Source: Eremophila alpestris peregrina
Lineage: Eukaryota > Chordata > Aves > Passeriformes > Alaudidae
DNA length: 64,000 bases
Assembly: GCA_009792885.1 (NCBI GenBank)
Contig: WMCF01000014.1
Location: 16,796,447 to 16,860,446, forward strand
Direction of reading: 5' to 3'
The translations under genes were made by a program, and so were the position numbers. The notes beneath the pieces were generated by a model. The model did no database searches, had not been told where the DNA came from, and saw nothing but the letters and a program-made list of their open reading frames with translations. Position 1 is the first letter of the stretch, and each line of letters begins with the position of its first letter. Below, piece by piece: positions 1 to 13,554 of this stretch.

Positions 1-3000
1 ATATTTTTTTATTTTATAACAGAGAAAGAAAGAAAGAGAATGGCTGCTTCGTCAACTTAAAAACATTGAGGAGGCATCTAAACATGAACTGACAATTGAA
101 GAAGCTTGATTGGGCTACCAGTGGGATAAGTGCTGTTACACTCATCATATGGAAATGATGAGTTACAATAAATCACACTCTTCATTACAGTGCCTGTTAG
201 ACTTCCTCTTTCCTTCCAAAATGTTCTTCCTGTTGTTTATTTGTTTTGTCATTCTTTCCTCTTAAAACTAAGAGCAGTCAGATATAAATTAAAAACAGCC
301 TCTACACAAAAGTAAATGTTAATTTAAAATGGCTGAAAGGCCTAGAACAAAGAAGGGAGGAAGAACTTAATGAATCATTCTTCATACTGGCACAGCTCTT
401 CCTGGCCTTAATCTTTCAGGTAGCATTTAAGTCTTATAGGGTTGCTGACCTTTCTAAACAAGAAGTCACACTCCTAGTGGCCACATAGAGTGAAATCCTG
501 GTTAGCCAGAGGAGAATCTCTTCATCTTAAGGGTAATCAAAGCTGATGCAATCTGGAATGCTTTTGGTGCTACCTGGTGAAATGAGGAAATACTGAGAGG
601 CACCAAGGATGGAGGCCATTGTTTAGAGATTACTAATTAATGACAGCCTATTTTTAAGTTTTGGTTCAAAATTAGTTTGTCCCAGCCTTAGATTGTAAAT
701 ACAACTCACTATTGTATTGGTGATACCTATTACTTGGCTGTGTGTTTTGAGGTAGTATGGGGTTTCTGTTAGGTTTTTTTTCCTCTGGTGCTGCTGCATG
801 GGGGTCAAGAAGGGTGTCTGACCTGACAGTTGTATTGTCAAAATGGTAATTTAGCTCAAAGGAACTTTCTGAAGCATCAGTCAAGAAATGATTCAAAAAG
901 CAAAATACTTGTGTTAGTTCCTACTGCTGTCTGTTATTTAATCTTTAGATTAAACAGGCAGAGTTTATCACTTCTAAGTTATCTGTGCAGTGTCAGCAGC
1001 AGGAATCCAGAAGAGATTTACCACCTACATACACATATTTCTGCACTTGTGTGGCTCTAGCACATGCACTTTCCTGGCTTATACTGGTTTTGCAGCTGTT
1101 CCAGGCACTAATTACCCCAAAAGGGAAGAAGTCCTATTTAAAAGAAGCAGCCAGTTAAGAATGGAGGCAAGGTACACTTCTGCATTTCCTTTCCACAAAC
1201 TGTAACTTGCAATATCTTACATCCAGGGTGGCAGAGAAGGAGAAATGTGTCCCATGCCAACATTATGAGACAGGCCAATCAATAGTATCTGTGTTACAGT
1301 CCAAAATGTAAGAGTGGAGATGTGGTTTTACAACCTCTCTCAGGCTTTGAAAGGAATTGGGAAGTTTTTGGTAATGATTTTTGAAGTGAAATTCTTCAGA
1401 GTTTTCAGGAGAACAGCCTTATCCTCAGACCTGGCTTTCTGTGTAGCCAGGCAGTGGGGTGATGCTGTCCTTCAGGTCATGAGCCAAGTCACGCTCACTT
1501 GGTTTCATGTTTAGTTAATGTTCTGGAATTTGTTTGTGTGTGTTATCCGGACTGCTTGTCTGGCCTCCACAGGTTCCTCTGGCAACCAAAGACCTCCTGG
1601 CTGGTGTAAATCTCAAGCTGCTTGTGAGATAAAATAGGCATGGTTGCAGATGTACTGCTATTCCCCTTGAGCCTACAGGCATTTCATCAGTATCTATGAT
1701 TTGTGCCAGGGGCTGAACTAAGATCAGGCAAGTGCAAGGTTAGTGTAAAACCCTCCTCTGCCCCTGGGAAAAGCATAGATTAGTCTGGCTGCATGACCCA
1801 ATGATTAATCCAAATGACCCAGTTCTGCCTCTTGTTTATTTGTACCTTCCCAGATAGTCAGTTCAAGTTGTTCCTTCTTCAGGCTTCTCATACAAGTCTC
1901 AGAAAGTCTTGATACTACTTCTGCTTTTCTTTCTCACTGTTGCCTCTCAAAGTCACTCTTGGCTCCCACCTGTCCATTTTATTGGTCTTCAAATGTCTTC
2001 ATCTAATGTCTTCTCCAATCTGGCCTCTAGATCTTTCCTTCCTTATAAGACAAAGATGTCTTTTGTCTTTAGTGCCTGCTCTTCACTGCTGGATTCCTTG
2101 TCCCTCTGATACCCTCTGATATCTGACACTGGTCTTCTGCCCAGACTCAGACTCTGTTGTCACACCCAAAGTGCTTTTGTCTACTTAGGTTGATGCCCTC
2201 CATGATGTTAGGCTAAGTGGAAAGGTCATGTGGGATCAGTTCCAGACCTTAGGAGTCCAGGGTGTAGTTGCTGAAAAATTCCTTCTAAGGCCCTGCTTTG
2301 GGCTACATTAAATGCAAAACAAATCCAGGGAATATAGCTACCTAATGTCTGAGGTATCTTTGGCTTCATTCCAAGTGCAACGTAAAATTTCTGAAATTCA
2401 GAACACAGTAAATAATGGGAAGGTTTTTCAGGGACCAAGGCTGCCACCGTGTTAGGTTCATGGAACTAGTTGGTGCTAATAAAATCCCAAAGACTTTCCT
2501 CAGTAGAGGAAAACAAATTGTACTGAATGGTAACAGAGAACAGACTTGGGGTCTTTCCAAGTTTTCAAGCTATATCAGGCAGACAGATGCAAAAAACCAA
2601 GGGGTTTCATGATTTTGGCAACTACTTCTATTTCCTTTCCAATATGTTTAAAAGTAAATAGAAAAGGTTATATAGAATTTGTTTTGGAAAAATTTAGGTG
2701 TTCATGAGTTTGCAAAAGTTCTAAAATGGCTTATAGTATTTAATGAGAATATTAGTACAATCAACTGGTTCTTCAGGAGTTTTCCAACTTGTGTCTGATG
2801 TTCTTCAACCACAGTATCAATGGTTAATTGCATGTAACAAACCCAAGGGACTTCAACCAGGCCTATACAGTACAGACCTTAGTGAATGGTGTTCCCAAAG
2901 AAAAGTTTGTGTCCAATTTATGAAATCAGGATGCTGAAAAATGTGAAACTAAATATATCAAATTACACTTACAAAACTATACTGCTATTATTATACTTCA

Positions 3001-6000
3001 TATGTAAGAATATCCACAGGGCAAAATTAGAAAAAAAAAAAAAAAAAACAATCAAAACCACCGAACAGCTAGTATTTATTTTGTTTATAGAACCTGAACT
3101 TCCTTTCATTTCTCCAGTAGACTCACAAATCTACTGGAATTAAATTTTTAAGTTTAAATGATACAGCTAGTTTTCTGTCATACTATGTATGTATACTTTG
3201 AAAGAAATAGACTGTGGGAGGAGCACTACTAGTATGCAGTTTCACTCTTGTTTAATGTTCATCCTCTAGTGGTAACAATGGCAAATTAGTGTTTGGTTAG
3301 TGCTTCTCTTCAGGCACAAAGTTATTTTATGAATATTTATATTACAATACCATGACAGTGTAAAAAAAAAAACAAACTATAAAATCCTACACCTCTAAAA
3401 AAGAAAGCTTCCCAATTGTTACAGACCTTAAGTATGGATTTTGGGTTCTGAGGCTGAAAAAGGTTAGTGGCTACAGACACCAGATCCTTGTGAGAAGATT
3501 ATCTCCAAGATATCTTGTTCTGTAAAATAAAAAGCCTTTTTCTGAATGTGAATCAGAGTTGCAATATGCTCTTGAACTTTGGTGTCATCCTGACTTTCAA
3601 ATGTGACATAAGCACATTTGTAAGTTCAGAACAGCCTTCCCATTGAGAGTGTCTTTTTAGGGCAGTATTTTTCCTTTTGGAGTGAAGCTATGACCTTGAC
3701 CTATGGAACTGTTTTCAGTACACTTGTCCCTGAATAGATATTACACAACCTACCTGCTGATGGTGACTAAGTGTGATGTTGGAGGGAGAAGAACAAAAAC
3801 ATTACCAAGAACAGAGAGAAGAGACAGAAATGTCTTCATCCTGGATTTATGAGCTTGGCCTTGTTCCCACTGAAGCAATGGTAATGCTTCTGTTGACAGA
3901 GCTGGGAGTACTCTGCCCAGCTGCAGTGCTTCTGTAGGAGGCCAGTTTGAAGAGAAAAATGTTTAGCATATCTATTTAACATATTTTAGATTTATGTAAC
4001 AGATAAATGGAAACTAGGTCTTTGCTCATCACAGCTGAAGAATTTTAGAATAACTAGGAAAAGTGGAAAATGTTCCAATAGAAAGATTTTTCCCCTCTAA
4101 GTTACAACAGTTACATTCCTGCTATAGACAAAACCCTGAGTAATAAATCACACAACAGTATCACTGACCTGTACATGGTTGTGTTTTGTTCTATATGACA
4201 TACAAACACAAAAGTCTCCCTTAGCTCCATCTGTTGATTAACTCCACCATGCCTATTAAAACAGCTCCCTCCTCAACATTACAAACTTATTAGAACAAAC
4301 AAACAAACACTGAGCCTAGCAGCACCTAGAAAGGTTAGACCAGTTGAAGCAATTGGGTAACATTTTCAAATGTTGCTAAAAACTTAAACTAGGCACAGAT
4401 CTTACCACCTCCTTTAGGATGCAGACCTGAGCTGCCCAACCTTACCCTGCCCAAACCTTGCTTCTAATACTATGTAGGTACCTAATACTTCTATGCAATT
4501 AAATAGTGCTTAACAGTCTGCAGTCAGTCCCAATAGGCAAGCTTGACAGTTGCCAGCCTCCTGGGCATAATCATACATGTGGCTTTGCTGCACTGACAGC
4601 AGCCTCACCCCTCCATCATGGAAAGGCACATGTGCATGAAGATGCATAGCAGACAGCAGTGAGATAGAAGTTCTGTCTATCTGATTTGAACTCCAGCAGC
4701 CCACAGTATAAAACTCTGGAAGTACAGATTGCATTTTAAATTCCCTTCTCATGTGAGATAAAAACTTGAAACCAAATGTCCTAGCTCACAAGGCAGTGAC
4801 CCCTATTTCTAGCCTTACTGTGAACTCAGTGCTTTTAAGTGTTACCTGTCAAAGTAGTTCCACTTTGTCTAAGTGTTTATTAAAAATAAGATTGAACTTG
4901 CATGAGTGTTCTGTCACTCACTGTCCTGCATCTGTGGTTTTTTATTTCTTTCTGATTTTGTGGGAGTATTTTCCTGGTTTTCTTCATTTTTATAGGAGAA
5001 ATTGAAAGAAGAAAGGGGAAAAATAGCCTTCATATCTTTTCTGCTTCTTACTGTTGCCACCATTTTGATCCTTTTTGTTGTCCTCCATACTTGTGGCCTT
5101 TCCTAGCTCTGCATGTCCTACTATAAATGTCTTCTGCTTTCAGCTCTTCATGTCATTGCAGGTTTGTCCTTTGTAGCGACCTTCTTCTACAAGTAGATAC
5201 CATAATCCTCCTCTAAAGCTTACATTTTCTCCTAAAGAGGCGGTGCCAGCAATGATAGGGGAAAATAAATATCTCACACCTCTAAGATAGGAAAAGAAAG
5301 GTTCTCTTCCTAGAAATAGAATCATTCAATTTTATAGTATGGAAAGCTGATGCGAATTCAAATATAGGAAAGAAAGTATAAGCAGGATTGCTGACAAATT
5401 TACTTGGAGAGGAACTGGATCAAAAAAAGGCACTTACAAGATGTCCAGGTAAAATGGGTTTCAAAGTATTCCCAGTATTCAAAATACAAATTCCCAGCCA
5501 AGAGAGCACAAGCAATTCATTGCATCATATGGCATGCACTTTAATCAAATTGGTGTTACGCGAGAGTATTCATACAATGGTCATGGATGCTTTAGCTTTT
5601 GTTATTCCTCTAGAAGAAAAAAAACCCTGCATAAACCATAGCTCAGCAACAGGAAGAAGCTTTACCACCATGAGAGGGAAGACATTTGCAATTCGATGGA
5701 AGGCTTGCAATTGCAATCAAGAACTTCATTTACAACACATATTCTACTGTGGATATTGTTATAATTGTGTTAGAAGGAAGAAAGAAGGGGTGAAACTGGA
5801 ATAATGGAGAAAGAAGTGCTGTATGGCATTCTGAATACCTCTGGGTAGCTGAGAAAAAGTTCATTAAGATTGTAGGATTGGCAATTATACCACAAAGGTT
5901 GTAATGCAAGCATGCAAATCAACAGTGCATTCTGACCTTTACAAGTATATTCAGTAGATTTTTTTTAGCCACAACTGGGAGATTATAAAAATTGATGAAA

Positions 6001-6908
6001 GAAAACAAATCACAGAGTAAATTCCTTGGGTAAGTTCAGGAAAATGAAAAGTCTACAATGATTATATTTGGAGAAGAGATGAATAAGAGAAGAAAAAACA
6101 CTGTAGCAGACCCATGACACCAAAAATGGTCTGTTGGCTAGTATAGTTTCTCAGAATGCAAAATCAGTGAGTTAAAGGAAAATAAATCTTGAATTTGATA
6201 TTTTAAAAGGTGCCCTTTTTTTGCATATACGTAATAAGTCTTTAAAACAGGTTTTTTCACCAGATTGATATGTTTGCAAAAAATATCAACCTACAGGGGA
6301 AATGCACTACAAGAAAATGTAGAAAATTATATTAAAAAGAAAGAGGTGCTAAAGGGGTTGTTTATTTTTGTTATGTTGACCATTTCACGGCCAAGCAGTA
6401 TCTGATTGTAATTACAGCAGCAACAAAAATAAAATGTAAGTTCTCCTTTTATAGTTATCCATATAAACATTTCTACAACAGTTTGATTTATCAGATTCCT
6501 CAAGAGAAAACCTTTTGACACATCTAGTAATTCTTCTCTGTGTCTATCTTAGTTTTTACAACTGCCCCATCATCACCAAGCTATGGGTCACTAGAAGTCT
6601 GATGCTTTTCCATTTGACTTTGTTATAGAAGGCCAAATCACGGTGATTTACCAAAGGTAGTCAAATCTTATTTGTAAAGAGAAGCACTCTGCTTTCATCT
6701 GTAACAAAGTGCTTTAACAATCTAAAGCTTTTTGCTTTGTTTCATTATACATTAATTAAATTGATTTTTTAAATCCAGTAACTCTGCATGATCTTTGTGT
6801 TTGATGGCAGGGATTACTTTATACAGTGGGTAGGCAAATATTAATGCAACATTCAATCTTATCTCCAGAGTGATTTTGATATAATAACAACAATTTGCAT
6901 CAACCCCT
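1..6908. other. Distal upstream flank of IGFBP1, no gene supported
   Basis: AT-rich sequence with only short, unrelated open frames on both strands. A run of 18 A lies at 3031-3048. The longest frame, 5388-5804 (+, 138 codons), has no recognisable domain, signal peptide, family motif or exon context and is probably chance. I see no tRNA, no clear CR1 and no LTR here. Conserved enhancers could be present but cannot be recognised without alignment. Confidence 0.6.
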
Positions 6909-7963
6909 TGTACTGGTTTTGCATGGCCTGGTTTTTGGTAGCAGGGGGGCCACAGAGGTGGCTCCTGTGGGAAGCTGCTGGAAGTTTCCACCATGTCCAG
7001 TAGAGCCAATCCCTGATGATTCTGTAGATGGCCAAAATTGGGCCAGTGAGAGAGGCTGGTAATGTTTCTGTGGTAAGATATTTAAGAAAAACATGAAAGC
7101 AAAGTCACAGGTTTCTCTTCTAATCAGAGAAGAGGAGCAGGTAAGAACATGTGAGGGAAACAACCTGAACACACCAAGGTCAGTGGAGAAGGAGGTGCTC
7201 CAGGTGCTGGAGCTGAGATTCCTCTGCAGGCTGTGGTGAGACCACAATGAAGCAGCTGTGCCCCTGCAGCTCATGGGGGTCCACTGGGGATGCAGAAATC
7301 CACCCACAGCCTGTGGGGGAGGTGCTCATGCTGGAGTGAGTGGATGCCTGGAGGAGGCTGTGATCCCGTGGGAGACTCAGTGGAGAGAGGGAGTCCCTGC
7401 TGGAGCACCCTGTCCTTGGAGTACTGAACCCCTGGAAGTGTGACCCATGCCACAGCAGTTTTGGAAGGACTGTTTGCCTGTGGGAGGGACTCACACTGCA
7501 GCAGTGCTGCTGCTCGTGAGAGTGGACCCATGCCAGAGCAGTTCATGGAGAACTGTCTCCCATGGGAGGGATTCCACAGTCTCACAGGGGAAGGACTCCT
7601 CTCCCTGAGCAGTAGAAGATCTCAGGGGATAACTGACCAAACTTCCACCCCCTGTCTTCCTGTGTTGTCAGTGGGAGGGAGGGAGGGGCTGGGGGAAGAA
7701 AAGGTGTTTTTAAGGGCTGATTTTACATCTCAGTATCCTCCTCTAATTTTGCTAGTAATAAATTCAGTTTATAGCTCTAAGTTGAGCCTGTTTTGCCCTT
7801 GGAGTGTTTTCTCCCAGTCCTTATCTTATGATGATAAGGATTTATTCTTAAAACTTATGAACCCTTTGTTAATTTTTTTCTCTCCTCTGCCCAGCTGTGG
7901 CAGGGGAGGGTGAGTGAGTGACTTTAGTGGGTGCCTGACATTTGGCCAGTGTGAAACGTGACA
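6909..7963 (+). mobile_element. Endogenous retrovirus LTR, probably solo
   Basis: A block of about 1,055 bp, richer in G and C than its flanks, begins TGTACTGG and ends GTGACA, giving the TG...CA ends of an LTR. A TATA-like TATTTAAG lies near 7077 and an AATAAA at 7757-7762, both on the + strand, followed by a T-rich stretch. The middle (7190-7640) is rich in GGAG/CTCC words, as in some long avian LTRs. Several open frames on both strands inside it are not genes. No internal retroviral coding sequence, primer-binding site or clear target-site duplication is visible. The family name cannot be given without a repeat library. Confidence 0.6.
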
Positions 7964-10900
7964 CTATCAGACACTAAAGCTCAGGCAAACCTGATTCCCA
8001 GAGTAGCTTACCTGATTTCAGCTCTCTGTGCAAGCCTCAGGCTCTCTAAAACTGACTGAAGTCCCAGAGTCCTGTCTCTTGACCTCTGAGGAAACAATAG
8101 AGGCTCTGAAACCTGAAAAAAAATACTCTTAGTATTATTGTCAACAATATAATAGTAAATATTATTATTAATACGAATAGTACTGCTGAAATCAGAAATG
8201 CTCTAGGACAAAATGCAAGGACAGATTTCCTGACAAAAGCTGCTGGGCAAACTGTTTTATTTTTGTAACAATCAGTGCAGAATTGAATAGCCTAAATGTG
8301 AAAAACAATTTTAATTGATAGCAAGAAACATGTACTCCTGTTTTATCACTTAGCTGTCAGTAACAACCCTCTTGCTCTCATGCTAAGAATTCCAGGCTGC
8401 TCTCTTCTGCTCTTCCTGCAGTCCAAGCCCAGTTCGTTTAGCAAGCACAGTTCTGGCATGTTTGTCCCCCACTTTTCGCCTCCCACTTCATGGGACAGAT
8501 GGCCAGAGAAAACCGACTTTTTGACTTACTCTGGTCTGGGTCCTATGACTATTCTTATTTTTATTAGCATTTCTTAAAATATGATAAGATGAACAAATGG
8601 ACCTTAAGATTCAAGTATTAAGAGCCAAATACATTCATGGAGGTTAAAAGTCTCCATAAAACCTCAGAAGATCAGGAATTTGAAACATCAGGGGTTCCTC
8701 CAGTTTTGGGTTAGCAGTAAGTTTCTTTCAACATCCAGTCTATCCACTGTCAAAGAAAATATTCACTGTTGCCCTTGACAAGGTAGAAACCAATATACAT
8801 TAATTATTGCTGGCTGTTGTCCTCCAGGCACTTTTCCTCTAAGTTGTGCGACTGGTTGTGACTATGACAAGCCCTGGTCTGGATCTCCCTTTTTCTCCAT
8901 CAGTACTGTCTACTTTTCTCCCTACTACATGTAGTAACGCTTGTGCCTGGAAAACCATGTATTAGTTCAGGGAGAAAGGGGAGTTTCATGTGAATCCTGG
9001 CATTTAACCCGTGTGACAGACCCAGACATTAAAGTAAGTGGTAGTCTTTTGTTACTGTCAAACTTCACACGAGATCCTTGAATATATATCTGAAAGTGCT
9101 ATTATGTTTAAATTGCTTTAAGAGTAACTCTCTGGAGAATTTTTTTTCCTTGCCTTTTCCTTTATCAGCAAAAGGTAGCAACAACTTTAGCAACTAAACC
9201 TAATGGTGGTAAGGACTGGAGTCTCACTCCATCAGTGCCTACAGCCTTCAGGGACTGCAGTAAAGGGCATATCATATGGTTAGTGGTGTTCTTTTCTGTT
9301 TCTGAGCCCAGAGAGACACAGCAGCTGAAAAATTCAAAGATATTTAAACAGCTTATCCTGGTTTAGATGTCTGAAGCCAGCACTAAGGGGGTAATTTACA
9401 TTTTTTAAAGTCCCTTCTAAGCTATAGCTCACCATAGGAAGCACTGAAAAACCTTTATTACCATGTCTGGTCACAGAAATACCCCTACCTGGGTATCAGT
9501 AATGTTGACTAAAGCAGAAGCAGTGAAGCAGAAGTTTTTTCATATTAACTGTCCACACAGGAGTTCGTGTTCTGCAACATGCTTTCAGCTTTGTCATACC
9601 ACAATAAATCAAAATGTTTCTGTATTATTTCTCCAGCCAGGCAAACTGAGAAAGCAGCTGGCCTGTGGTAGGATGACTAAAGGACTTTAACCTCTCTTGC
9701 CAGAAGAGTGCAACAGTTTGTAGAAAATAGTTTTCTGGCTGGTCTGTGTATGCACAACATTGCAAACAAGGTGTTCTACTCAGTGCCCAGATACTTTGGG
9801 TGTCCACCAAGAAGATAAACTACTTTTTTCTCTCCTGTTTTTCTTCATGACCCATGATTTAAGGCAGAAAGTCCATAGAAGCCTTACCTAGCTAGACTTG
9901 TCATGAGACAGCCTCTCACTAGAGTTTCTGCAGATTTACTTTTAGGTATTTATAAGCTGTTTCCCACATTTTAGCCAAATGAATTGGTGAGGCAAAATAG
10001 CAAAAGTCTGCATCCAAAAGTTAGTGCAACACAAACTTGGAACATCTCCTTCTCTGCACCCAGAATTTAATTCTAAAAGGCATATTTACCCAATTAGACT
10101 AGATAAGTAATACCAAGTGGTTTATATGTCATTGTTACAAAGTGACAACCATCAACAAATGTGTGAATCAAATTATTCATGAAGACCTAAGCACAATCAA
10201 TTGGCTGGACTTCCTTATAATCCACACAGCTGAAATAAAGCATTTTTTAATGGAATAAATTCAGCGCGAAAACTAGGGGTTTTATACTTCTATCATAGCT
10301 GTTTCTCTTCATATGCTTGATGCCGTTTGTGTGTGGGATGTGTGTGCATCACAGTGGTTTTTGGATATTAAGCTTAAAATTCAGTATTAGTTTCCTACCT
10401 AAAAAAAGATAATGAGGATATTCCACTGTTTTTTGGGGTTTTTTTAAAACATATCCAGATAAGCAGTCTCAGCAAGAAATTATTTGGCAAGTTACTTGAA
10501 TTTTTGTAATTAGTGGAAAAAAATGACTTGTACCCAAATGTATATAAAACTTTGCAGTCTGTGAGCCACTCGATATGACTTTAAAGAAAATGAATTTAAA
10601 AATCCCAAACTTTATTTATCATTCAAAGTGAGGTCATTGACTAAGAATTACTGAGAAACCAATGGGAAAATCTTGCTGAAAAAGTAACCCTTGCCTAGGA
10701 TTCAGGTGGTGTCTTTTGACAAGTGGTTCAAGTTAGGAGTCAACATTTAGAACACCTGAAAATTACCATCAAAAGTGTTTAGTAAACACAACTTTATATA
10801 ATGAATGTTTTTAACCTCCCGACTCTTATCTGTTTTTTATAGCAATGTCAGGGTCAGAGATGGAGATTGGTAGATGAGTTGCAGTATTACAGAGTCTACA

Positions 10901-13070
10901 TAAACATGTACACTACTTTCACTTCATTGATGTGCCATGGCCTATAAAAAAGCATTGCTTGGTTGATTGATACTGTCCTAAGTTATCATAACCTGTTCTA
11001 ACATACGTTTATTACATTTACATAAGTGAAATATGAAGGGACTAATTTTTATGAGTCTATCTTTTGTACAGAAGAACATCTCACAAAGTCTGCTTTAGCA
11101 GACTTTTAGGTTTCCTCAATTTGATTTCACAAGACAGCAAGTGAATAAAGGGCTGGGCCATGATTTCAAGTGGACCTTAAAGGAAACAAACCAAAAACAC
11201 TTTCAAAATGTCTTATAATCTGTGGGGAGGAGTGTTGTTTATCTTTTGTTTATCTTACTGGGTACACTGAAAATATATGACTTGTAAAAGGCTGCAAGTT
11301 GTTAGGAATTACCTGAGCAGTTCAGATACTGCCAACTGCCTGACAGCAACAAAAAATTTGCCTAAGACCTGAAAACAAGATAGTGCATGGGAAGAATGAG
11401 GGTTTTTTTAAACTAATGGGAGTTTTATTATGTAGGCATGTACATCAGACAAGCATGCTGATCTTGCATTGTGTCTTTATCTGGTTACTTAAAAATGATG
11501 GTGATGAGTTAAAAAATCCTTTTTAAAAGTAATTTCACATATATCATTAAAAGCTATTTACTCTCAGTTCACCTCAGTTTTTTTAAGACAGAAAAACTTT
11601 AGGCAGGACAGGATAGTGGTAGCCTGGACTACAGTAATTTCAGAGGCTTGTAGCTTATGTTAAGCAATCAATGATCCTCAATTCTAATAATGAAAAGCTG
11701 TCTAAACAGCAAAATCCATAAATAGATAAGTGAATGAATACACACATACACATAAACAAATGCATATGAGTTCTTTGGGTTTTTGTAATTTTACAACTCT
11801 GTTTACTTTCCATATGGGGTTTTTTTTCATGTTTCTTCATTGAAAGAGACTTTGTTTTACATTGTTTCCTTTTTCTCTTTGGGAGAGGAAATAGACATAT
11901 TTCTGTATATTTTTAACTTCATTTTGAAAGGTAGGAGAGTCATAGTTTTCCAAGACAAATGTAGAAGAAAAAGTAGAAATGAAAGGGGGGAAAGAGTTTG
12001 AAAAATCTAATTTCAATTGTTGTGCCCTAAATTTTCAGCCAAAATTTACTCCTAGTCAGAAGTCCATGCAAAGACCACAGAATTGTTTTAAAAACTGTAA
12101 AATTAGATTTCTTTAGAGTATTTAAATTAAATAGATGTATTTAAAGTATTTTAAAACGCTAATGAGTTTCAACTTTGGTGTATCTAGACAGAGATGCCTG
12201 AAACTATCTGAATTAAAAAAAAGAAAGTAGTTAAATAAAATGTTTTAAGTCTGTGATCAATGAGAATGCTTTTGCGAACTGATTTATGAATATAGAGGAG
12301 TAAAAAAATCACATTATTAATACATTATAAATAAAACCTTTGGCATCAATATCAGAGAACAGTGAATAATGACATTAAACGTGTTCTGCCATTCTGCTTC
12401 ACTTTCTTTCATATAAATGATGTGTTTACAAAAGAAGATAAATAAATGTAAAAGAAACCCCAAAAACCCAACTAAACAAAAAATCATGCTGCATTAGATG
12501 ATTTTGCAGTGGAATGTGTTATTTCAAGCTTGCTCCATACTGTGAATGCCAGGATAGGATAATCTGTTCAGCACAGGGAAGTTTGAGTACTTTTTTTTTT
12601 TTTTACTGGAGTAACAACTGTTGCAGGCAAAGGAGAAAAGGAAAGATTTCCTACCTATGCCTCCCCTACATGATACATGAGGGGACTGAGAGGGTTAAAA
12701 GGACAGACAGAAAAGCAGGTATCTCGTTTATTTTTGAACTGTTTGACAAATACTGGTTTCCCTGAAGTGCATGTTTTGACGACTGATCCTCCTCTCACCC
12801 CAGGAGCAGCAGCAAAACTGAGCCCAGGCACAGGAAGCTTCAGCTGTGCAGACGCTCCTGGAGGTAAATGCAAGGACTCATACGTGCATGTGTGCAGTAG
12901 TTACAAGATCCTGATGGCTTTATTACCCTTGAGGCCTCCTCTTCGGTATGTCAGTGTACTCCTAACCTGCAGCCACATGACGAAAATTAAACATTAAACA
13001 AGCGTTTGTTGCATTTGTTGCTGTGGAAATATGAATCAAGTTGCTTCAGTTTCAATGGGATTTCCTTCCT
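7964..13070. other. Proximal upstream flank of IGFBP1, no gene supported
   Basis: AT-rich intergenic sequence between the LTR and the IGFBP1 promoter region. Open frames are short and unrelated on the two strands. Liver enhancers of IGFBP1 would be expected in such a position, but nothing can be assigned from sequence alone. Confidence 0.5.
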
Positions 13071-13081
13071 CCCCCCCCCCC

Positions 13082-13112
<31 letters not shown>
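13071..13112 (+). repeat. Homopolymeric C tract upstream of the IGFBP1 promoter
   Basis: Forty-two bases of C with a single T interruption at 13082, about 350 bp upstream of the IGFBP1 TATA box. On the template strand this is a G run able to form a quadruplex; the C strand could form an i-motif. The exact length is doubtful because homopolymers are hard to sequence. Confidence 0.9.
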
Positions 13113-13113
<1 letters not shown>

Positions 13114-13434
13114 CTCCTTGTTTTTTGAACATTTACATTTTCATGAAAAGTCAAGAACAGGAGACATTGTGACAAGCAAAAGCGGAGGGGATAGTCCCCA
13201 CTCATCCATTCCCTTCTGCCAATTTTGTCTCCAGCCCCCACCGCATTTTTCCTCGTTAACTGTGTTGGGGCAAAGAGGTGGGAGTGAGGGAACAAAAGCA
13301 TTCCTGCATGTCTGGAGGAAAGAAAATAGATAAAGGGGGAAAGTGAAAGGGGAGGGGAAGAGCGGCCAGGGACTTGAACTGGCAGTGAAACGATGCTTCT
13401 CCGGCCCTCCTGTTCAGATAATAGTTAACTCGGG

Positions 13435-13447
13435 GTTAAAGATTAAT
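13435..13447 (+). promoter_or_regulatory. Putative HNF1 site in the IGFBP1 core promoter
   Basis: GTTAAAGATTAAT agrees with the HNF1 consensus GTTAATNATTAAC except at two positions, counting the free central base as a match. It ends 17 bp before the TATA box. A further GTTAAC lies at 13424-13429. The mammalian IGFBP1 promoter is known to carry an HNF1 site just upstream of its TATA box, which drives liver expression. The match and spacing are seen; binding is inferred. Confidence 0.6.
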
Positions 13448-13464
13448 GCCCAGGCAAAGCACTG

Positions 13465-13470
13465 TATAAA
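13465..13470 (+). promoter_or_regulatory. TATA box of IGFBP1
   Basis: TATAAA within GTATAAATGG, the only good TATA element before the IGFBP1 start codon. Transcription is expected about 25-30 bp downstream (near 13495), giving a leader of about 60 nt. An ATG at 13488, out of frame with IGFBP1, would fall just upstream of that start and so probably outside the mRNA. Confidence 0.75.
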
Positions 13471-13554
13471 TGGCCCGGGCAAGCCGAATGTACGTGAAGT
13501 GCCGCCTGCTCCCCAGGCCGCCAAGCCGCCCTCCTCTGGCGCCTGCTCAGCGGC

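Noticed and set aside
3464..3625. A 53-residue stretch on - with a YKCAYVTFES part that looks a little like an RNA-recognition-motif RNP1
   Set aside because: It is bounded by TGA directly upstream and TAA downstream, has no ATG, and matches only part of the RNP1 pattern. I could not extend it into a domain.
5388..5804. 138-codon open frame on +
   Set aside because: No known domain, signal peptide or transmembrane segment, ordinary AT-rich composition, and no promoter or splice context. Chance is the simpler reading; expression or conservation data would be needed.
7180..7913. Several 100-157 codon frames on both strands
   Set aside because: All lie inside the LTR at 6909-7963 and none resembles a retroviral protein.
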